From Acanthosepion esculentum (lineage: Eukaryota > Mollusca > Cephalopoda > Sepiida > Sepiidae): a DNA stretch of 64,000 nt. The notes below the pieces were generated by a model that saw only the letters and a list, made by a program, of their open reading frames with translations, was not told where the DNA came from and searched no databases. Where the stretch lies: contig OZ038488.1 of assembly GCA_964036315.1 (NCBI GenBank), positions 66,221,142 through 66,285,141 on the forward strand. Direction: 5' to 3'. Shown in pieces: positions 40,215-52,389 of the stretch; position 1 is the stretch's first letter, and the number at the start of each line of letters is the position of its first letter. The translations under genes were made by a program, and so were the position numbers.

Positions 40215-42795
40215 ACACAAGCTCTCAGCTTCTAATAAATCTTTGTATATTATTGCTCTTTAATAGTAGCAACTTTAAAATTGCTTAATCAATTTTTATT
40301 TATTGTATGAAGTGACATAAAACATTATTCTTTATTTAAAAGTATATCATTAATATAGAATTAAAATTAAAATATTGCGGCGGTTGTTTACGCAAAATCC
40401 GTATTTTCTGTTTCATTGACTTCAGTCTCTTTCTACCGGTCTTTTTACTTTTTTTTCTGTCACTATTAGCTTGACTGCATACCTTGTTTTTATTTTGATC
40501 ATTTTCGTCTTATTCTTCATTGTGTAACTGTAGTAGAATTTACGATGAGTTACTGAAATGTTCTCAGTCCGTCTTTAAAACTCTTTAAAAATAAGAAATT
40601 CCGAGATTTGTTCATTTTTTAAAATATTAATTAATTTGGTAAAGAAGTAATTCGGACCATGGAACTTTGTAAATTTATCACGTTAATTTAATGAATGAAT
40701 TAAAATAAATAAATATTTATAAGTGTTTATATTTTATTAAATAAAATATGTTGAACTTCTTAAAAAATAAAAATGTCTAAATCCGACACTCAGGTAGTGA
40801 TTTAAAAATTATTTTATTTTATTTTTACACAAAGCAACTTTTACTTCTAGAATTCGATACTTTTTGTTTTTGGTAACCTTAGTATACCAAACCCTGAATT
40901 ACTTATAACTTACTCTTCCTTTTAAAAAAAATATCTTCATATTCTGGGTCTTTAATTTTGAAAAACTGTTTTTAGTTTATTTCCTAAACTGTTTTTCCGC
41001 AAGTAAATTGAAATTTAATTTGATCTTTGTAAAATAACTATTGGAAGGCAGATTTAATTTGAATCCATGAATTCGCAAAAGCAGTCTTTTTTTTTCTTTT
41101 TTTGTTGTAAATTATAAAAATATTTTTAAAAAAGTATTCCTTTTCTTTTGTGAAATCATTTATCTACTCACATTCCTTTGTTTTGATGGGAAAAAATTCT
41201 TGGCTAGTGTCATTTTTGCTTTCCGTCTTCTGGCTTTATATTTTTGTTTTATTGCGTATTATTTCGGATGCATAACTTCTCAAATTTAAAAAGGACTCAC
41301 AATATGAAGCTGGTAAAAAAAAATTTAATAACGTAATAAATCCTGGAAAAAACAACCAAAGCATTAATAATGTAAGGGAGATAATTCAGTGTTTGGTTAA
41401 TTGTACAAGTAATTTTGACAATTGTCAGTTCTTACACTTGAACTTGTGTGACAGCTTTTCTCAAACTGTTGTTTAAAGTTCCACCCGCCTTTTAATTTTG
41501 AAATATGAGAAACTGTATATAAAAAAAATACTATACAAAAGACTATATCAAATTCAATACTTTTTAAATAGGTATCTTGAAATTTCATCGAAGAAATTTG
41601 ACACCGGAATGAAAAAATGTGTGTACACAGCATTATGTACATTAACAATTTTATTTTTATGATCATTTTGTTAATCGAAAGCAGAAAGAATGGGAAAATT
41701 CTAGAACAGAATGGTTATTTTAAGTCAGTATGGGAGTGCGTTTTATTTTAATTATAATATTTTAAACAGAATGGGAGATGTTTAAAAATGCTGTTCTTTG
41801 TGTAAAACACACTGTCACTGACTACAAATATAACTTTTTTTAGTTTTATTTATTTATTTTTTTACATTTTAGAAGTTTTTAAGGTAACGCGTCATTTTTA
41901 AATAACACCCAAAATTCATTTTATTAAAACTTTTGGCATAGTAAAAGAGAATTTTTTTTTAAACAAATGAATGTTTCGTAAAGTATTCTTGAAAAGTTTT
42001 CGTGCGAGTGCAGCCATTCTTTTTTAATTTGATGATTTTTTTTCAGTTGTGGCGGATCAAATACGTCGGTTTTTTGGAAGATGAGCCTTTGATAAATAAA
42101 TACTGGAAAAATTAAAAATCGACACCCACAGAAAAGGCCAATATGCACGCCTTTCTTTGCAATTTCGAAAGGATAAAAATGAAATAAATTCTTGCCCTCT
42201 TTTTTGGATGATGTCTTAATCTTAATTTTTTAATTTGTCTTCTGTAATTAAAACTATTTTATATTTCTTAGAAAGATTTTCTGTTTAGTTTTTTTTAGTG
42301 ATTTTCTATAATATCGATTAAATTAAATTTGATATTAAAAAAAGTATTCTTTCAAAACGTACCACACTGGGATTCAGTTCTTAGAAACTAAATGTCCTTT
42401 GAATAGAATACAAAATTTAATGTCCCTTAAATATACAAAGATATATTCGCAAAATTATTCACCAACTAAAAGTAACAAAATAATGTATTATTACATAGCT
42501 GCTGATAGGAGATTATATTCTTAACTACGGATGCGCAGACGCGTTATCATTTCCGCTTTTCAGTTGTCATAATTTTCGCATTAGCTATGACACATTGATT
42601 GAAGAAAACAAATGTATATCTACATTTCTTTCAGAATTATTTCCCACAGAATTTGAGAAGTTTTAAACAATATATTACAAGTTAATGTTGTAGAGGTAGG
42701 GATATCATACATGCAATTTCACTAATGGCAATGACTAGTGTTAAAAGGAATATATTTTTTAATTTTGCTTAGTAATAAAATGCTTTAATTTAGAG
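40215..42795. other. Long AT-rich interval, nothing recognised
   Basis: About 2.6 kb of A/T-rich DNA. Short open frames show no family features; no microsatellite or match to other repeats in the window was found. Confidence 0.5.
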
Positions 42796-42796
42796 G

Positions 42797-43165
42797 CTTA
42801 TGTCTGTATCACATTGAAATATCAGTTCTCATACGATCACTGAAGTTAAGTAACATCTAACCTGGTCAGTACTTAGATGGGTGACTACTTGGGAATATCA
42901 GTTGCTGTAAGCTTATATATGTGGGTGGTGTAATGGATAATGGCCCAGAATTTGAAACTGGAGAGCTGAGTTTAAATTCCACTTGGATTCGTTATTCACT
43001 TACATGCAAATGCTATTAGGAAAGGTTTGAATCGACCTCTTCTCCCTCCAGGTTAATTAGCAGGACTTTTATCAGTTAATCATTATTATCGCCAAAATTA
43101 GAATTTAAAAATATTTCCTAGCTTTAAATAACTAGTAAAAGGTTGATAAGCCTTAAAAAATTCAG
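42797..43165 (+). mobile_element. 5S-tRNA SINE, copy D
   Basis: 5S-like head (42797-42910: TCATACGATCACTGAAGTTA, ACTTAGATGGGTGACTACTT), tRNA-like unit (42920-43000: GTGGGTGGTGTAATGGATAA), the core CTATTAGGAAAGGTTTGAAT and the family tail AGCTTTAAATAACTAGTAAA and GGTTGATAAGCC. A full-length copy with all three modules. Confidence 0.88.
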
Positions 43166-43169
43166 TTAA

Positions 43170-44500
43170 TTTAATTTACAGAAAATGAAAATGAGGACTA
43201 CACACTTTCAAAATATGACCAAAAATAAATTATTTAAATAACGATTCATTTTCCTGATTTCTCATATCAGCATACAAACCACTGAAATATTGTCCCACTT
43301 GTCTTCCATATAAAACTCTTTTTCTGCTTACTCCAATACTTTTGTATAAGCTATCAGATTTTATTTTCATTTTGGAAATAAAATAGTTTGCTTCAAAAAT
43401 TTTATTACAGTGAAAATTTTATTTCCTTAAATATCATAATAATCATTTTCTCTCAAAATATTTATCATGACAATCATTTTCACCAAAAATATCTATTATC
43501 ATTACAATCATTTTCACCAAAAATATTTATTATGAGACCAAAAAATAGTAAATGCATTTGATTTTCTCTGACATTTTTTATGGTCAACATTTCATGCGAT
43601 AGATTGTGTTCCTGAATTTATGAATATATAAAAAAACTAATTAAAGATATAATGTTTGTTCTATAAAAAAAATAATCTTGATAATCAGCAACAAAAATAT
43701 TACGTAAAATAATTAATTTGCATAAAATTAAATATTGTTTTTTTATTTTATGACAAACTACCATACTTATAAACAAAAGCCATTTAGTCCTAAGCTGTCA
43801 ACATGAATTAAGAATGGTTATTGTCAGTCAGTAACACAAATATCACCTTACCACCCAAATTGATGACCTTTGACTCATACTGTGAACCACCTATATTATA
43901 AAAATACATTTTTAATGTGTTTTTTTTTTAATAAAATTTGGGAATCATTTTAGTGTAATTAGATCAAGTAAAGATTAAAATAACTAATTTCTATACAATT
44001 GTCTTAAATCATATTTTTATTTTCAATAAATTTTTATTTTTATTTGTTTACAATATACCAGATAATGGCCATTGTTAATTTTTGCTGATTAAAGGAAAGT
44101 TTTGACTTTGTAACCATTTAAATTCAGATTAATTCATTGAACTGTTGCATTTATTATGAAATGTAAGAAAATTGTTAAAAATCACTTTTAAATTTTTAAT
44201 TAATAGTTCTCAACAAGACAGGATTTTTTTCTCACTCATACCTATTTTCAAATGTAGAAAATATCTGAATAAATTAAGTCATTCACCTTCTATATTTCAT
44301 TTGTGCTGTTATCTTTCCAGATGGTTCTTGAAATTGATTTTACATACCAAAAAATGAACAAACCACTCATTTTGCATTATATAGCCTCATATTCTGAAAG
44401 AAAAAAAAGAATAAATGTCATTATTAAGAAATTTCCATATGAAAGTTTCTGGAATTAGTTATTTTTTCATATAAATAATGCAACATTTAGAGATTTAATA
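43170..44500. other. AT-rich interval, nothing recognised
   Basis: Contains a short local repeat of CATTTTCACCAAAAATATYTAT near 43470-43530; otherwise unassigned. Confidence 0.45.
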
Positions 44501-44504
44501 GATT

Positions 44505-45600
44505 TACTAGTTTTAACCTGTGAAAATTTCACAGTTTTTCCAATTTTAATATTCTGCTGAAACTTAATTCTTAAGTTAACGATTGAGTAAAATCATGTTG
44601 AGTTTTACGATGATAAATTATCTGTAGAAATTCCCCTAAAGTATCATTAAATATTTGAACTTAACAATTTTAACAATCATAAATATGAATACTGGTCATT
44701 ATTTTAAGAAGTGGGTAGAAATGAAAAGATTTGAAATTAACAACTTTTTCACTGAAACAGCCATTATACACTTCTTTCTATCTTCCTTTCTTTCTTTTTC
44801 TTTCTTTCTTTCTTTCTTTCTTTCTTTCATTTTCTCACTGAAACCATGTAGTGTCTTTCCTTTCCATGTGATCAAAATGGAATAGTCCATTATTTATGAG
44901 GTATTAGCAGGAAACATTCAACACGTTTATCTTCCCCTCTTTCTTTCTTTCTGTTATATTCCGGGCAAATAGGAATATATACTTGACAAACACGGTGGAT
45001 AAAATAAGTAAAGGTTTATTGTAAAACCAGTGCAATAAGAAATAAGGTAACAGTTATGCACACGATCATCGCAAGTCAATCCAGTAGTGAGTGCTACTAT
45101 TGGAAGGTCGGAAGTTCTCACGTAAGTCTGAGTCGTACTCAACAGATCCCAGCAAGTCAATATTTACTTGCTCCCCCGAGGGAAAGATGTGGCACAAGAC
45201 CGAGTTTTATGTGGGTATTCCGAGCCTGTAGGCTCAGCCAAAAAATACCCGTAGAAACTGTAAAAACAGAATCGGGTTGGTCAATCTCCCTGAACGAGAC
45301 TCTGCCCTTCGGCAAAGCCTCGTCCGGGTTCCTCTCTGCCCGAAGGCAGAGAGTTCGACCGTCTTGCTGGAACAAGTCGCAGCAAGCCTCCTGTAGTCCG
45401 TTGCCTTATGGATACTTATAGGTAGTTACTACCTATAGTGTAGTCACTCATGGGGGTGACAGGTTATTCCATTACATCACTTTCTTTTTCTTTCTTTCCT
45501 TTTCGCACTGAAAACAAGTAGTGTCTTTTAGCCTCTTTTCATGCGATCAAAATGGAATGCTCCATTATCTGCTGGCAGAGCATAACAGTCATGTGAACTA
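44505..45600 (-). mobile_element. Helitron-like repeat, copy 2, interrupted by a solo LTR
   Basis: On the minus strand it ends GTGAAATTTTCACAG, then GTTAAAA, then CTAGT, like a Helitron 3' end. It shares the interior of 26868-27600 (TTAAATATTTGAAC, AACAATTTTAACAATCATAA, a CTTTC-rich tract). A second copy of the block CACTGAAAxxAxGTAGTGTCTTT...ATCAAAATGGAATxxTCCATTAT lies beyond the LTR (45510-45570), so the LTR sits between two tandem blocks. Confidence 0.5.
44952..45476 (-). mobile_element. Solo LTR related to the Gypsy LTR
   Basis: Begins TGTTATATTCC and ends GGTTATTCCATTACA, giving imperfect TG/CA ends. Internal modules match the LTR at 37733-38201 in the same order: CTCCCCCGAGGGAAAG, GTGGCACAAGACCGAGTTTT, CTCTGCCCTTCGGCAAAGCC and CTCTGCCCGAAGGCAGAGAG. 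No coding part adjoins it. The CTTTC-rich flanks make the target duplication unclear, so the right boundary could shift by four bases. Confidence 0.75.
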
Positions 45601-45604
45601 ATGA

Positions 45605-46005
45605 AGGAAGGGACAAGTACAATTATAATAAGATTTTTAATCCGACATTTTTATTACTTCAAATGTTCAAATACAAATATCCACTATAATAATATTTGAA
45701 GTAATAAAGAATGCATTGTGTATCTGTCGGTATGTGTAGAAAAAGGAGAAAGAAAAACAAAAAATGCACATTCTTCAGACGGGGCTATGATTTGCTAATA
45801 TTTGCAGACATTAAGTTTTCGTCTCTGCAGATCATGGAACAGAAAAATCTCAATTCTCCAACACACCTTAATCTCTACTAGTAATGCTTGATTTTATACA
45901 AATTAGGAATTTTAAATGGAGAACAGATGCAATTATTAAATTTTCACCTCTGTAGCATATGATAGTTTTAAAAGGAGATCAAATGATAGCACATCTCATT
46001 ATTTA
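45605..46005. other. Mostly unassigned; holds one small hairpin element
   Basis: Apart from the inverted repeat at 45645-45710, no element or gene was recognised. Confidence 0.4.
45645..45710. repeat. Hairpin element, short member of the 54372-54485 family
   Basis: TTATTACTTCAAAT and ATTTGAAGTAATAA pair across about 25 bp that include ATCCACTATAATA, shared with 54440-54470 and, in complement, 23405-23425. Confidence 0.65.
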
Positions 46006-46009
46006 TTCT

Positions 46010-46370
46010 GTGCTATACAGAAATGTGGCACAAGGCCTAATGGGGGTTGGGGAAAGGATGGTCTTCTTCTGTCTTAACTATAACTTAGCTAGCCGGAAAC
46101 ACTGACCCAATCGTATGAACAATATTCCATACACCAAAACACCACATTCATACGTACCTTTCTTACTCCAAACACCATAATGCCTCACTGTCTCTATGTA
46201 AATACTAACTAGTTCCCATTTTTACAATTCATTGTCTGTGGGGGCAGGGGAAAAATAACAATTCTAAAAAACTACCCCAATGAGTATTTACAATGTGAAT
46301 ACAAACCTATCTACAAGAAACTAAAAAAAATATTGTTAGTAAACTCATAACTTGTAACATTCATTTATTT
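46010..46370 (-). mobile_element. 5'-truncated copy of the third LINE family (3' UTR)
   Basis: Matches 12405-12770 through GTGGCACAAGGCC, AACTTAGCTAGCC, ACCTTTCTTACTCC, ATTGTCTGTGGGGGCAGGGG and ACAAGAAACTAAA. The minus-strand 3' end shows the hairpin TTTCTGTA...CACAGAA followed by TAAATAAT. Confidence 0.85.
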
Positions 46371-46604
46371 TCTTGTAATTATGAAATTTTAGTCTTAGAT
46401 TTATGACAGTTTTAACTGGAGTTCAAGTGGCAGCAAGTCACAGTGGTACTCTCCCTTTGTCCATATTCTAGAAAGGTTATGCCACATAAAAGAAGAAAAC
46501 GATGTGATGATTTTAACTACTGATCAAATGACAATAAGTCTCCTCAGTATTCCTGTATTTTCCAAAGTTTAAGTAAGAGAAAGTCTCCTAAAAGCTCACA
46601 TTCA

Positions 46605-46785
46605 TTAATTTCCTTTAGCTATGTGGACTTTATTTGTCTACCCAATAATAACAATATTAGATGCATTCTTTTCTAGTGTGATTTCTCTCCCTTTAACCTT
46701 TACACATGATGTAATTTCGGACTTAAAATACCAAGATATAGTCAATGGAATCTTGCCTACCACACTGACAAACAATAATTCACAA
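46605..46785 (+). repeat. Duplicated segment, copy 1 (partner at 48385-48575)
   Basis: Shares with copy 2 CATTCATTAATTTCCTTTAG, TTAGATGCATTCTTTTCTAG, CCCTTTAACCTTTACACATG and ATCTTGCCTACCACACTGAC. It lacks a 33-base stretch present in copy 2 and is cut by SINE copy E at about 46785. Confidence 0.8.
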
Positions 46786-47135
46786 ACGATCACCGAAGTT
46801 AAGCAACATCAAGTCTGGTCAGTATCTAGATGGGTGAGTGCTTTGGAATACCAGGTACTGTAATCTTTGATGTTAGGGTGGTGTAATGTCTAACTGTTCA
46901 GAATTGAAAATTGGAAAATCGAGTTCCAATTCCAGTTGAGTTCATTATATTCACTTATGTGCAAATATCCTTTAGAAAGGTATGAATCCACATCTTCTCC
47001 TCTCAGCTAAGAGTTAATTAATCGGGCTTGTATCCGGAAATCATTATTATCTCAAAAAAATTCCACAATCTGAAAACATTTTCTGGTTTCAAATAGCCCG
47101 CCAGATGTTGATAAGCCATGAAAACAAATGAATCA
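46785..47135 (+). mobile_element. 5S-tRNA SINE, copy E
   Basis: Partial 5S head (from ACGATCACCGAAGTTAAGCA), tRNA-like unit near 46868-46950, core TTTAGAAAGGTATGAATCCA and tail GTTGATAAGCCATGAAAACA. Confidence 0.82.
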
Positions 47136-47352
47136 ATCCTAAACACATCATCACGACTTGCAGTATTTTGTTAAGTTTAATTATCAGTACTACTTAGTAG
47201 TTTTACCTGGTGGCCTCTGAACATCAAGTGGTCTGAATAATCCCAGAACTGTCTGCAATATCAATCTACAAAATAAACAACTCATATAAAGTAAAATATC
47301 TTTCAATACAGGAGACATTATCTTGAAGTGTGTATAAAATATTTAATATATG

Positions 47353-47353
47353 A

Positions 47354-47393
<40 letters not shown>

Positions 47394-47402
47394 GTAGTAG
47401 TA
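47353..47402 (+). repeat. (ATA)n(GTA)n microsatellite
   Basis: About 13 ATA units then four GTA units. Unlike other (AAT)n runs here, no LINE fragment adjoins it. Confidence 0.95.
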
Positions 47403-47534
47403 GGCCTATGTCAATCAATGTCCACAATGGATGATGTGTCCTGTGTCAGGGCGCAAGCCAGTGCAAGGTGGTATGTAAGACTAGCTGTTGTCCATATAGC
47501 AGGTCCCAATCTCCACATAGTTGGTGGGTCCAAA

Positions 47535-47925
47535 GGGGCTTATAGCCATATCACATTTAAACACTGGTTCCCATACGATCACTGAAGTTAAGCAACATCA
47601 AGCTTGCTCAGTATATAAATGGGTGACCTCTTGGGAATACCAGATGCTGTAAGCTCAGATGAGTGGGTGTTGTGAAGGATAATGGCTCAGAATTGTTAAT
47701 CAGAGTTCCAATTCTAATCAAGTTCATTATATTCACTTATGCGCAAATACCCTTGGGAATCCACCTCTTCTCCCTCCAGCTATGGGTTAATTAGTAATAC
47801 TTGTATCACTAAATCAGTATTATCTTAAAATAAAATTCTTAAAATCTAAAAATATTTTCTAGCTTTAAATAACCTGTAAAGATTGATAAGTCATAGAATC
47901 TCTCAATCAATCAAAGTAACAGCAG
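47535..47925 (+). mobile_element. 5S-tRNA SINE, copy F
   Basis: Nearly complete 5S-like head (47535-47655: GCTTATAGCCATATCACATT, ACGATCACTGAAGTTAAGCA, GGGAATACCAGATGCTGTAA), tRNA-like unit with a small deletion, core TACCCTTGGGAATCCACCTC and tail AGCTTTAAATAACCTGTAAA. Confidence 0.85.
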
Positions 47926-47929
47926 AGGC

Positions 47930-49860
47930 CAGTACAGTTTGGCACCAATAGTGCTGTAGGAGTTACCGGAACATTGTAGTAAAGGAACTGCCTTAGGGAT
48001 TTTTCCTTGTGGTTGATTCCTGAAGCCTTACCCAAGACTGGGTATGCTGTAAGGTCGTAGAGGTTTGAAATCAGTTTTCCTTCTCCAAGATGAGCTGCTG
48101 TTCAAGGCTACAAGCCCCATCTACCTGATGTGACAGGGTGTTACATTTCTCCATAAGCAGGGAAGCCCTGACCTGACACGCAAGAGTCAGTTTGATTTCA
48201 GAGTTGTCTTCTCTTAGACAGGTTACCAGCCCTGATGAGCCCCATCTGTCTGGAACTGCATGAATTTCCAATACCAAGTACTCGTAGTTACCCTTTCCTA
48301 TTAGCATTACTCAGGTGGCACCATAAGGAGGTAAGAGAATGGACTGGAGTCTCAGCCCTAAGGAAGTTTTAAATCTCAGGATGAACTCACACTCATTAGC
48401 TTCCTTTAGCTATGAGAACCTCATTTGGCTACACAATAAGAATAATATTAGATGCATTCTTTTCTAGTGAGGTTTTACTCCCTTTAACCATTACACATGA
48501 TGTCACTTTGAACTTATTCAAACTTTCAGCTCTGTATAAAATACCAGGATGTAGTCAACAGAATCTTGCCTACTACACTGACAGCACATTGTTCTTGATA
48601 GTGACTGAGATGGTTGAAAGTACTTGAATAAAAACAACAGCACAAATATGAACTTTGGACAGTTCATCCACAATTTTGATCCTGACGTAGAACATCTTAT
48701 TTGAAAATTGGAAAAATACAGTGCATAATTAAACAGACGAATCTTGTCAGTTACATCTGGATGAATAGTCGCTGCCTCGTCATCAGCAGTGACTTTATTT
48801 CCTCTCCAAGAATTTGATATCTTCTTTGCTGATCACTTCCTTTATGATGCTGGAATTGATGAATAAATTCACTGTCAGTGTGCTGGTTCAAGAGTAGACA
48901 TTTCCAGTTTCACCAAAATCTGCTTCCGTCATTCATTCCCTATTGCTATTTGGCTTTGCAAGAGTTGGTTGGTGAAAGAAAATTATAGTAGAAAAAAGTG
49001 CTGATAACATGAGTTTGTTTAAGGTGGACCTCAACTTGCCAGGAAGTGACCCACACACTTGATTGCATGACCTTCCTCTCCGGCAAATATGGAATGAGAT
49101 GCAGAATCCAGTTATAAACTATTGCTGACACTGTTATAATTTTGAGTGGTGCTTAGCCCTCTGCATCTGCTGGTACAACCGTTTTGATTTCTTGTAATCA
49201 ACATCTGCTTGTTCCACCGTTGGGTTCTTTGGGGTTGGTCATGCTTAGTTTGGGTCCTTGTCTTGCTGTCTAAATATACCTTATATTCATTTTTATAGAC
49301 CTTTTCTCCATAGCATATTTCATGTGTAATGTTATTATTGTAGAGACTATGAAAAACACAAGACTAAGTCTCTCATACATAAAATTATTCTTTATTCAAA
49401 CTTCATTTAATATTGGTGAATGAGTGTGTGGCCTTGGGGGTTTTCTGCCAAAGAAGATTCTTCTTTTGAGAATATGAGAGACTCTCTCTGCCTTTTCTCT
49501 ACAGTCGGACACTTACATTTCTTACTATCATCCTCTTACCCCATCTGTGCACATCCTGAGCTAAGCTGTGTCAACAACCTGTGTGAAGGGCAAATCTAGT
49601 GGCTAGGAAACACCTTCTAGGTTAACCTGCTCATGCACCTATCTTCTTTGATGCTCTGGTGTGATACTGGATGCAAAGTCTATTTTGGTACTATCTAGAG
49701 TGAGCCCAGTACATATTGTCATCACTGATCAATTTCTTTTAGAACAAAACTTCCTTATTGAACTTAAATTCGATTCAGACTAGCTGGTATTTCCTGGTGT
49801 AAATCACATACTACACATATACACATATAAAAACTCACCTATAGTATTATTAATAATATC
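47930..49860. other. Unassigned interval, including duplicated segment copy 2
   Basis: More balanced base composition than the rest. Minus-strand frames near 48307-48071 and 49131-48780 have protein-like composition (for example EDNSEIKLTLACQVRASLL) but resemble no family that I recognise, and stops are frequent. May be a remnant of an unidentified element. Confidence 0.35.
48385..48575 (+). repeat. Duplicated segment, copy 2
   Basis: See landmarks shared with 46605-46785. Contains the extra stretch around TTATTCAAACTTTCAGC that copy 1 lacks. Confidence 0.8.
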
Positions 49861-49864
49861 ATAT

Positions 49865-50185
49865 CATTAACATAGTCCTGGTTATGACGATAAATTACAT
49901 CTGGAAGGTAACAAGGCCTCTGATCAGGAGATTGGAGGTCTTGAGGAATGTAGAACCAGCTTTTAATTGCTGTTGTTCCCAGGCGTGTAGCACCTGTTAA
50001 GGTCCCAGCTGTGGACAAATAATGAACCCCTAAGCAAAAATCAAAACACTAGGAAAGTATAAAAATATTAGCAATAATATATTTTTGTAATAAAATTACC
50101 AGCAATGCGTTTTATAAAAAAAAGGACCAACAATACATTTTAATAGTATAATTACCAACAATGCATTTTACTAATGTTCTTCCAA
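49865..50185 (-). repeat. Dispersed repeat, copy 2 (partner at 11380-11715)
   Basis: Reverse complement shares the spaced ATTGxTGGTA units, the TAGCTGGGACC-like block (AGCTGTGGACAAATAATGAA here), GGTGCTAxCAC and CATAACCAGGAC in the same order. Confidence 0.7.
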
Positions 50186-50262
50186 TACAAAGCCTAAGAG
50201 CCACTCAAGGTAGAGGGTTACTAAATGATATGAACGTAAGAGGGGGGAGTAGGAAGTAAAGA
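50178..50262 (-). mobile_element. LINE 3' tail (family of 4725-5110)
   Basis: TTCCAATACAAAGCCTAAGA then GCCACTCAAG and GGTTACTAAATGATATGAAC matches 4728-4800. Confidence 0.6.
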
Positions 50263-50699
50263 TTATAACGATATAAAACAGTGTTTATCAACCGGTGTTC
50301 CCCATAATCCTAGGAATCCAAGACAACAGGTCGTTAGGAGTTCTGCGAGAAACACTGATAAATAGGTTAATGCATTTTGAGTAAGTTTTGTTTGATTTTA
50401 TATGCGTAATTTTACTATATACCTATGACATATTATTGGAAAATCCTTGGTTATTATAATAAATCTCTTATATTATTTAAAATTATAAGAAATCATAGGG
50501 AATATATTTAGCGATGTCGATATGGCGTCAATGTGAAACTGCCTTCACTGTTTAGTGGGCAGGACCTGTACTCGGTGGATTCGTGTATCATTGAGTGACT
50601 CACTCGAGTACAGGACGCATGCACTGTGTCCATATATTATGTTTGCTACGCGAATTACGATAAAAATATTAAAGCAATAGATATTAATAATAGTATATA

Positions 50700-51938
50700 C
50701 GAAGGTCGTTTGAAAAGTTCTAAGTCTCATCCAGAAGGAGCTGGAGAAACAAGACAGTTTTTCATTATTTTTCAATATAGTTCCCCTTGACATCAATGCA
50801 CTTGGTTCAATGATGCTTAAACATTGCAATCCCATCACAGAAGAAAGTGGTTCTCAAAAAACTCATGCACAGCACATATAATCTCGTCATTGTTTCCAAA
50901 ATGGTGACAATGCAGGTAGGATTTGAGTTTCGAAAACAGGAGGAAGTCAGATCGTGCTAAATCTAGTGAGTAAGGATGATAGTGTATTAATTCAAAACCA
51001 CAATTGGCTGATTCAGCTACTGCAACCTGAGCAATGCGAACGGGCGCGTTATCCTGGAGAAAGAGCACACTTGCCCTAAACTTACCACTGCATTTCGAAG
51101 TGGTTGCTTCCGTCAATTGTTTTAATTCTAATGCATAGTACTGTCCATTTCCCTTTTCCAGGTAATATAACATGGTTACGCCTTCAGAAAAAAAAGCCAT
51201 CACCTTGCCAACAGAAGTTACCCGAAGTTCATTTTTTCAGGGATGAAGAACCAGAATGTTTCAGCTGTTTGCTTTGGTATATATGATTCAGGTTCAAAGT
51301 GGTGAACCCAGGTTTCATCTTGAGTTATTAATCTGCCGTGGAAATTCTCAGGGTCAGCCTGGAAGCGAGTCAGAAGTGTCCTGGAAATGTCAACCCATTT
51401 TCACCTTCTGCTCTGATGCCAGCATTCCTGGGATCCATCTTGCAGACAGGTTGCTCATCCACAAGATCTCATTTAAAACAATATGAAAACAAACCAGAAC
51501 TAGTGTCTATGGACTATCTTCTGGACAGTAAGACGTCTGTCAACCAAAACCATACGGTGAATGGCATCAACTTGTTAATCAGCGGTTAAGGTTTTCAGAT
51601 GACCTGATCGAGAATCATATTCTTTGCTGTCCCTGCCCCACTTGAATTCCGCAGCCCACTTGGAGATTTCAGCAACTGTCTGTACTATGTCCTCATCGAT
51701 TTACTTTGGTATCATACCTTCCTTTTGCAGATATTTTATGACAATTTGGGCCTCTGTTGTGTCCATTTTTAGATTTGTTGCACACCTCTCACTTTTGTAT
51801 GAGCCTCACCTGCATAGAAATTAAGAGAGAAATTTGAAAGTGTTTTTCTAGTTTTATAATAAGTGGTAATGTGTTGCCACAACAAAAATGATCAGCAATG
51901 GCTCTTCTTTCTTCATGAAGCTTTTTGAACGAAGCTCG
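50700..51938 (-). mobile_element. Mariner element, near full length, decayed
   Basis: Left TIR CGAAGGTCGTTTGAAAAGTT (50700 on) and right TIR, reverse complement CGAGCTTCGTTCAAAAAGCT (ending 51938), share most positions, and TA lies outside both ends (50698-50699, 51939-51940). The 1239-bp length is close to typical mariners of about 1.3 kb. It lies wholly within the hAT at 50279-52020. Confidence 0.88.
50770..51766 (-). pseudogene. Mariner transposase (DD34D type), frameshifted
   Basis: The minus strand from ATG at 51766 (MDTTEAQIVIKYLQKEGMIP) carries the N-terminal helix-turn-helix region, then broken frames containing the WVHHFEPE-type catalytic segment. The longest open part (51203-50835) holds VTMLYYLEKG, FLQDNAPVRIAQVAVAES with the second Asp, and SLDLARSDFLLFSKLKSYL where the third Asp is the D of RSD (family pattern SPDLAPSDFxLFPxLK). 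It ends with KCIDVKGNYIEK-like sequence. Several frameshifts and stops; inactive. Confidence 0.92.
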
Positions 51939-52110
51939 TAATGATTTTTATTCAAGGGTTCCCTGTGATATGAAAATTATTTCAAGTTTACCACAAGGGT
52001 AAAAAAGTTGAGAAACGCCGATATACAGGATAGATAACAACTGACCCTTGACTTGAAGAGCTTGATTGTAGTGTTTGAGTTAGCATCCACGTGTGAGTCA
52101 GTTCCTCAGA

Positions 52111-52159
<49 letters not shown>
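52111..52159 (+). repeat. (CTAT)n microsatellite
   Basis: About 12 tetranucleotide units. Confidence 0.98.
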
Positions 52160-52389
52160 GCACCTAACACACTTCTTATTTTCCCATCCACATACAGGAG
52201 TATTTACTTGTATAGAAACTGCTGTAAATTGTACTAATCAGTCAAAGTCATAAAGAGGCACTTTGTATATTCAATATGTTGCTCAAAAGGATTGATATTT
52301 AAAAAAAATAATATTAGTCTTACTATTTTCCCACTCTGAACAAGGAAACCATTTTATACATTTAATATTTCTAGCATTTTTAAAATCAT

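Larger units (their letters stand above)
50279..52020. mobile_element. Non-autonomous hAT element carrying a nested mariner
   Basis: Left end CAGTGTTTATCAACC and right end (reverse complement) CGGCGTTTCTCAAC are hAT terminal repeats of the CAGTGTTTCTCAACC type. Flanking octamers ATATAAAA (50271-50278) and ATATACAG (52021-52028) match 6 of 8. Without the mariner at 50700-51938 the hAT shell is only about 500 bp and has no transposase. Confidence 0.82.
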
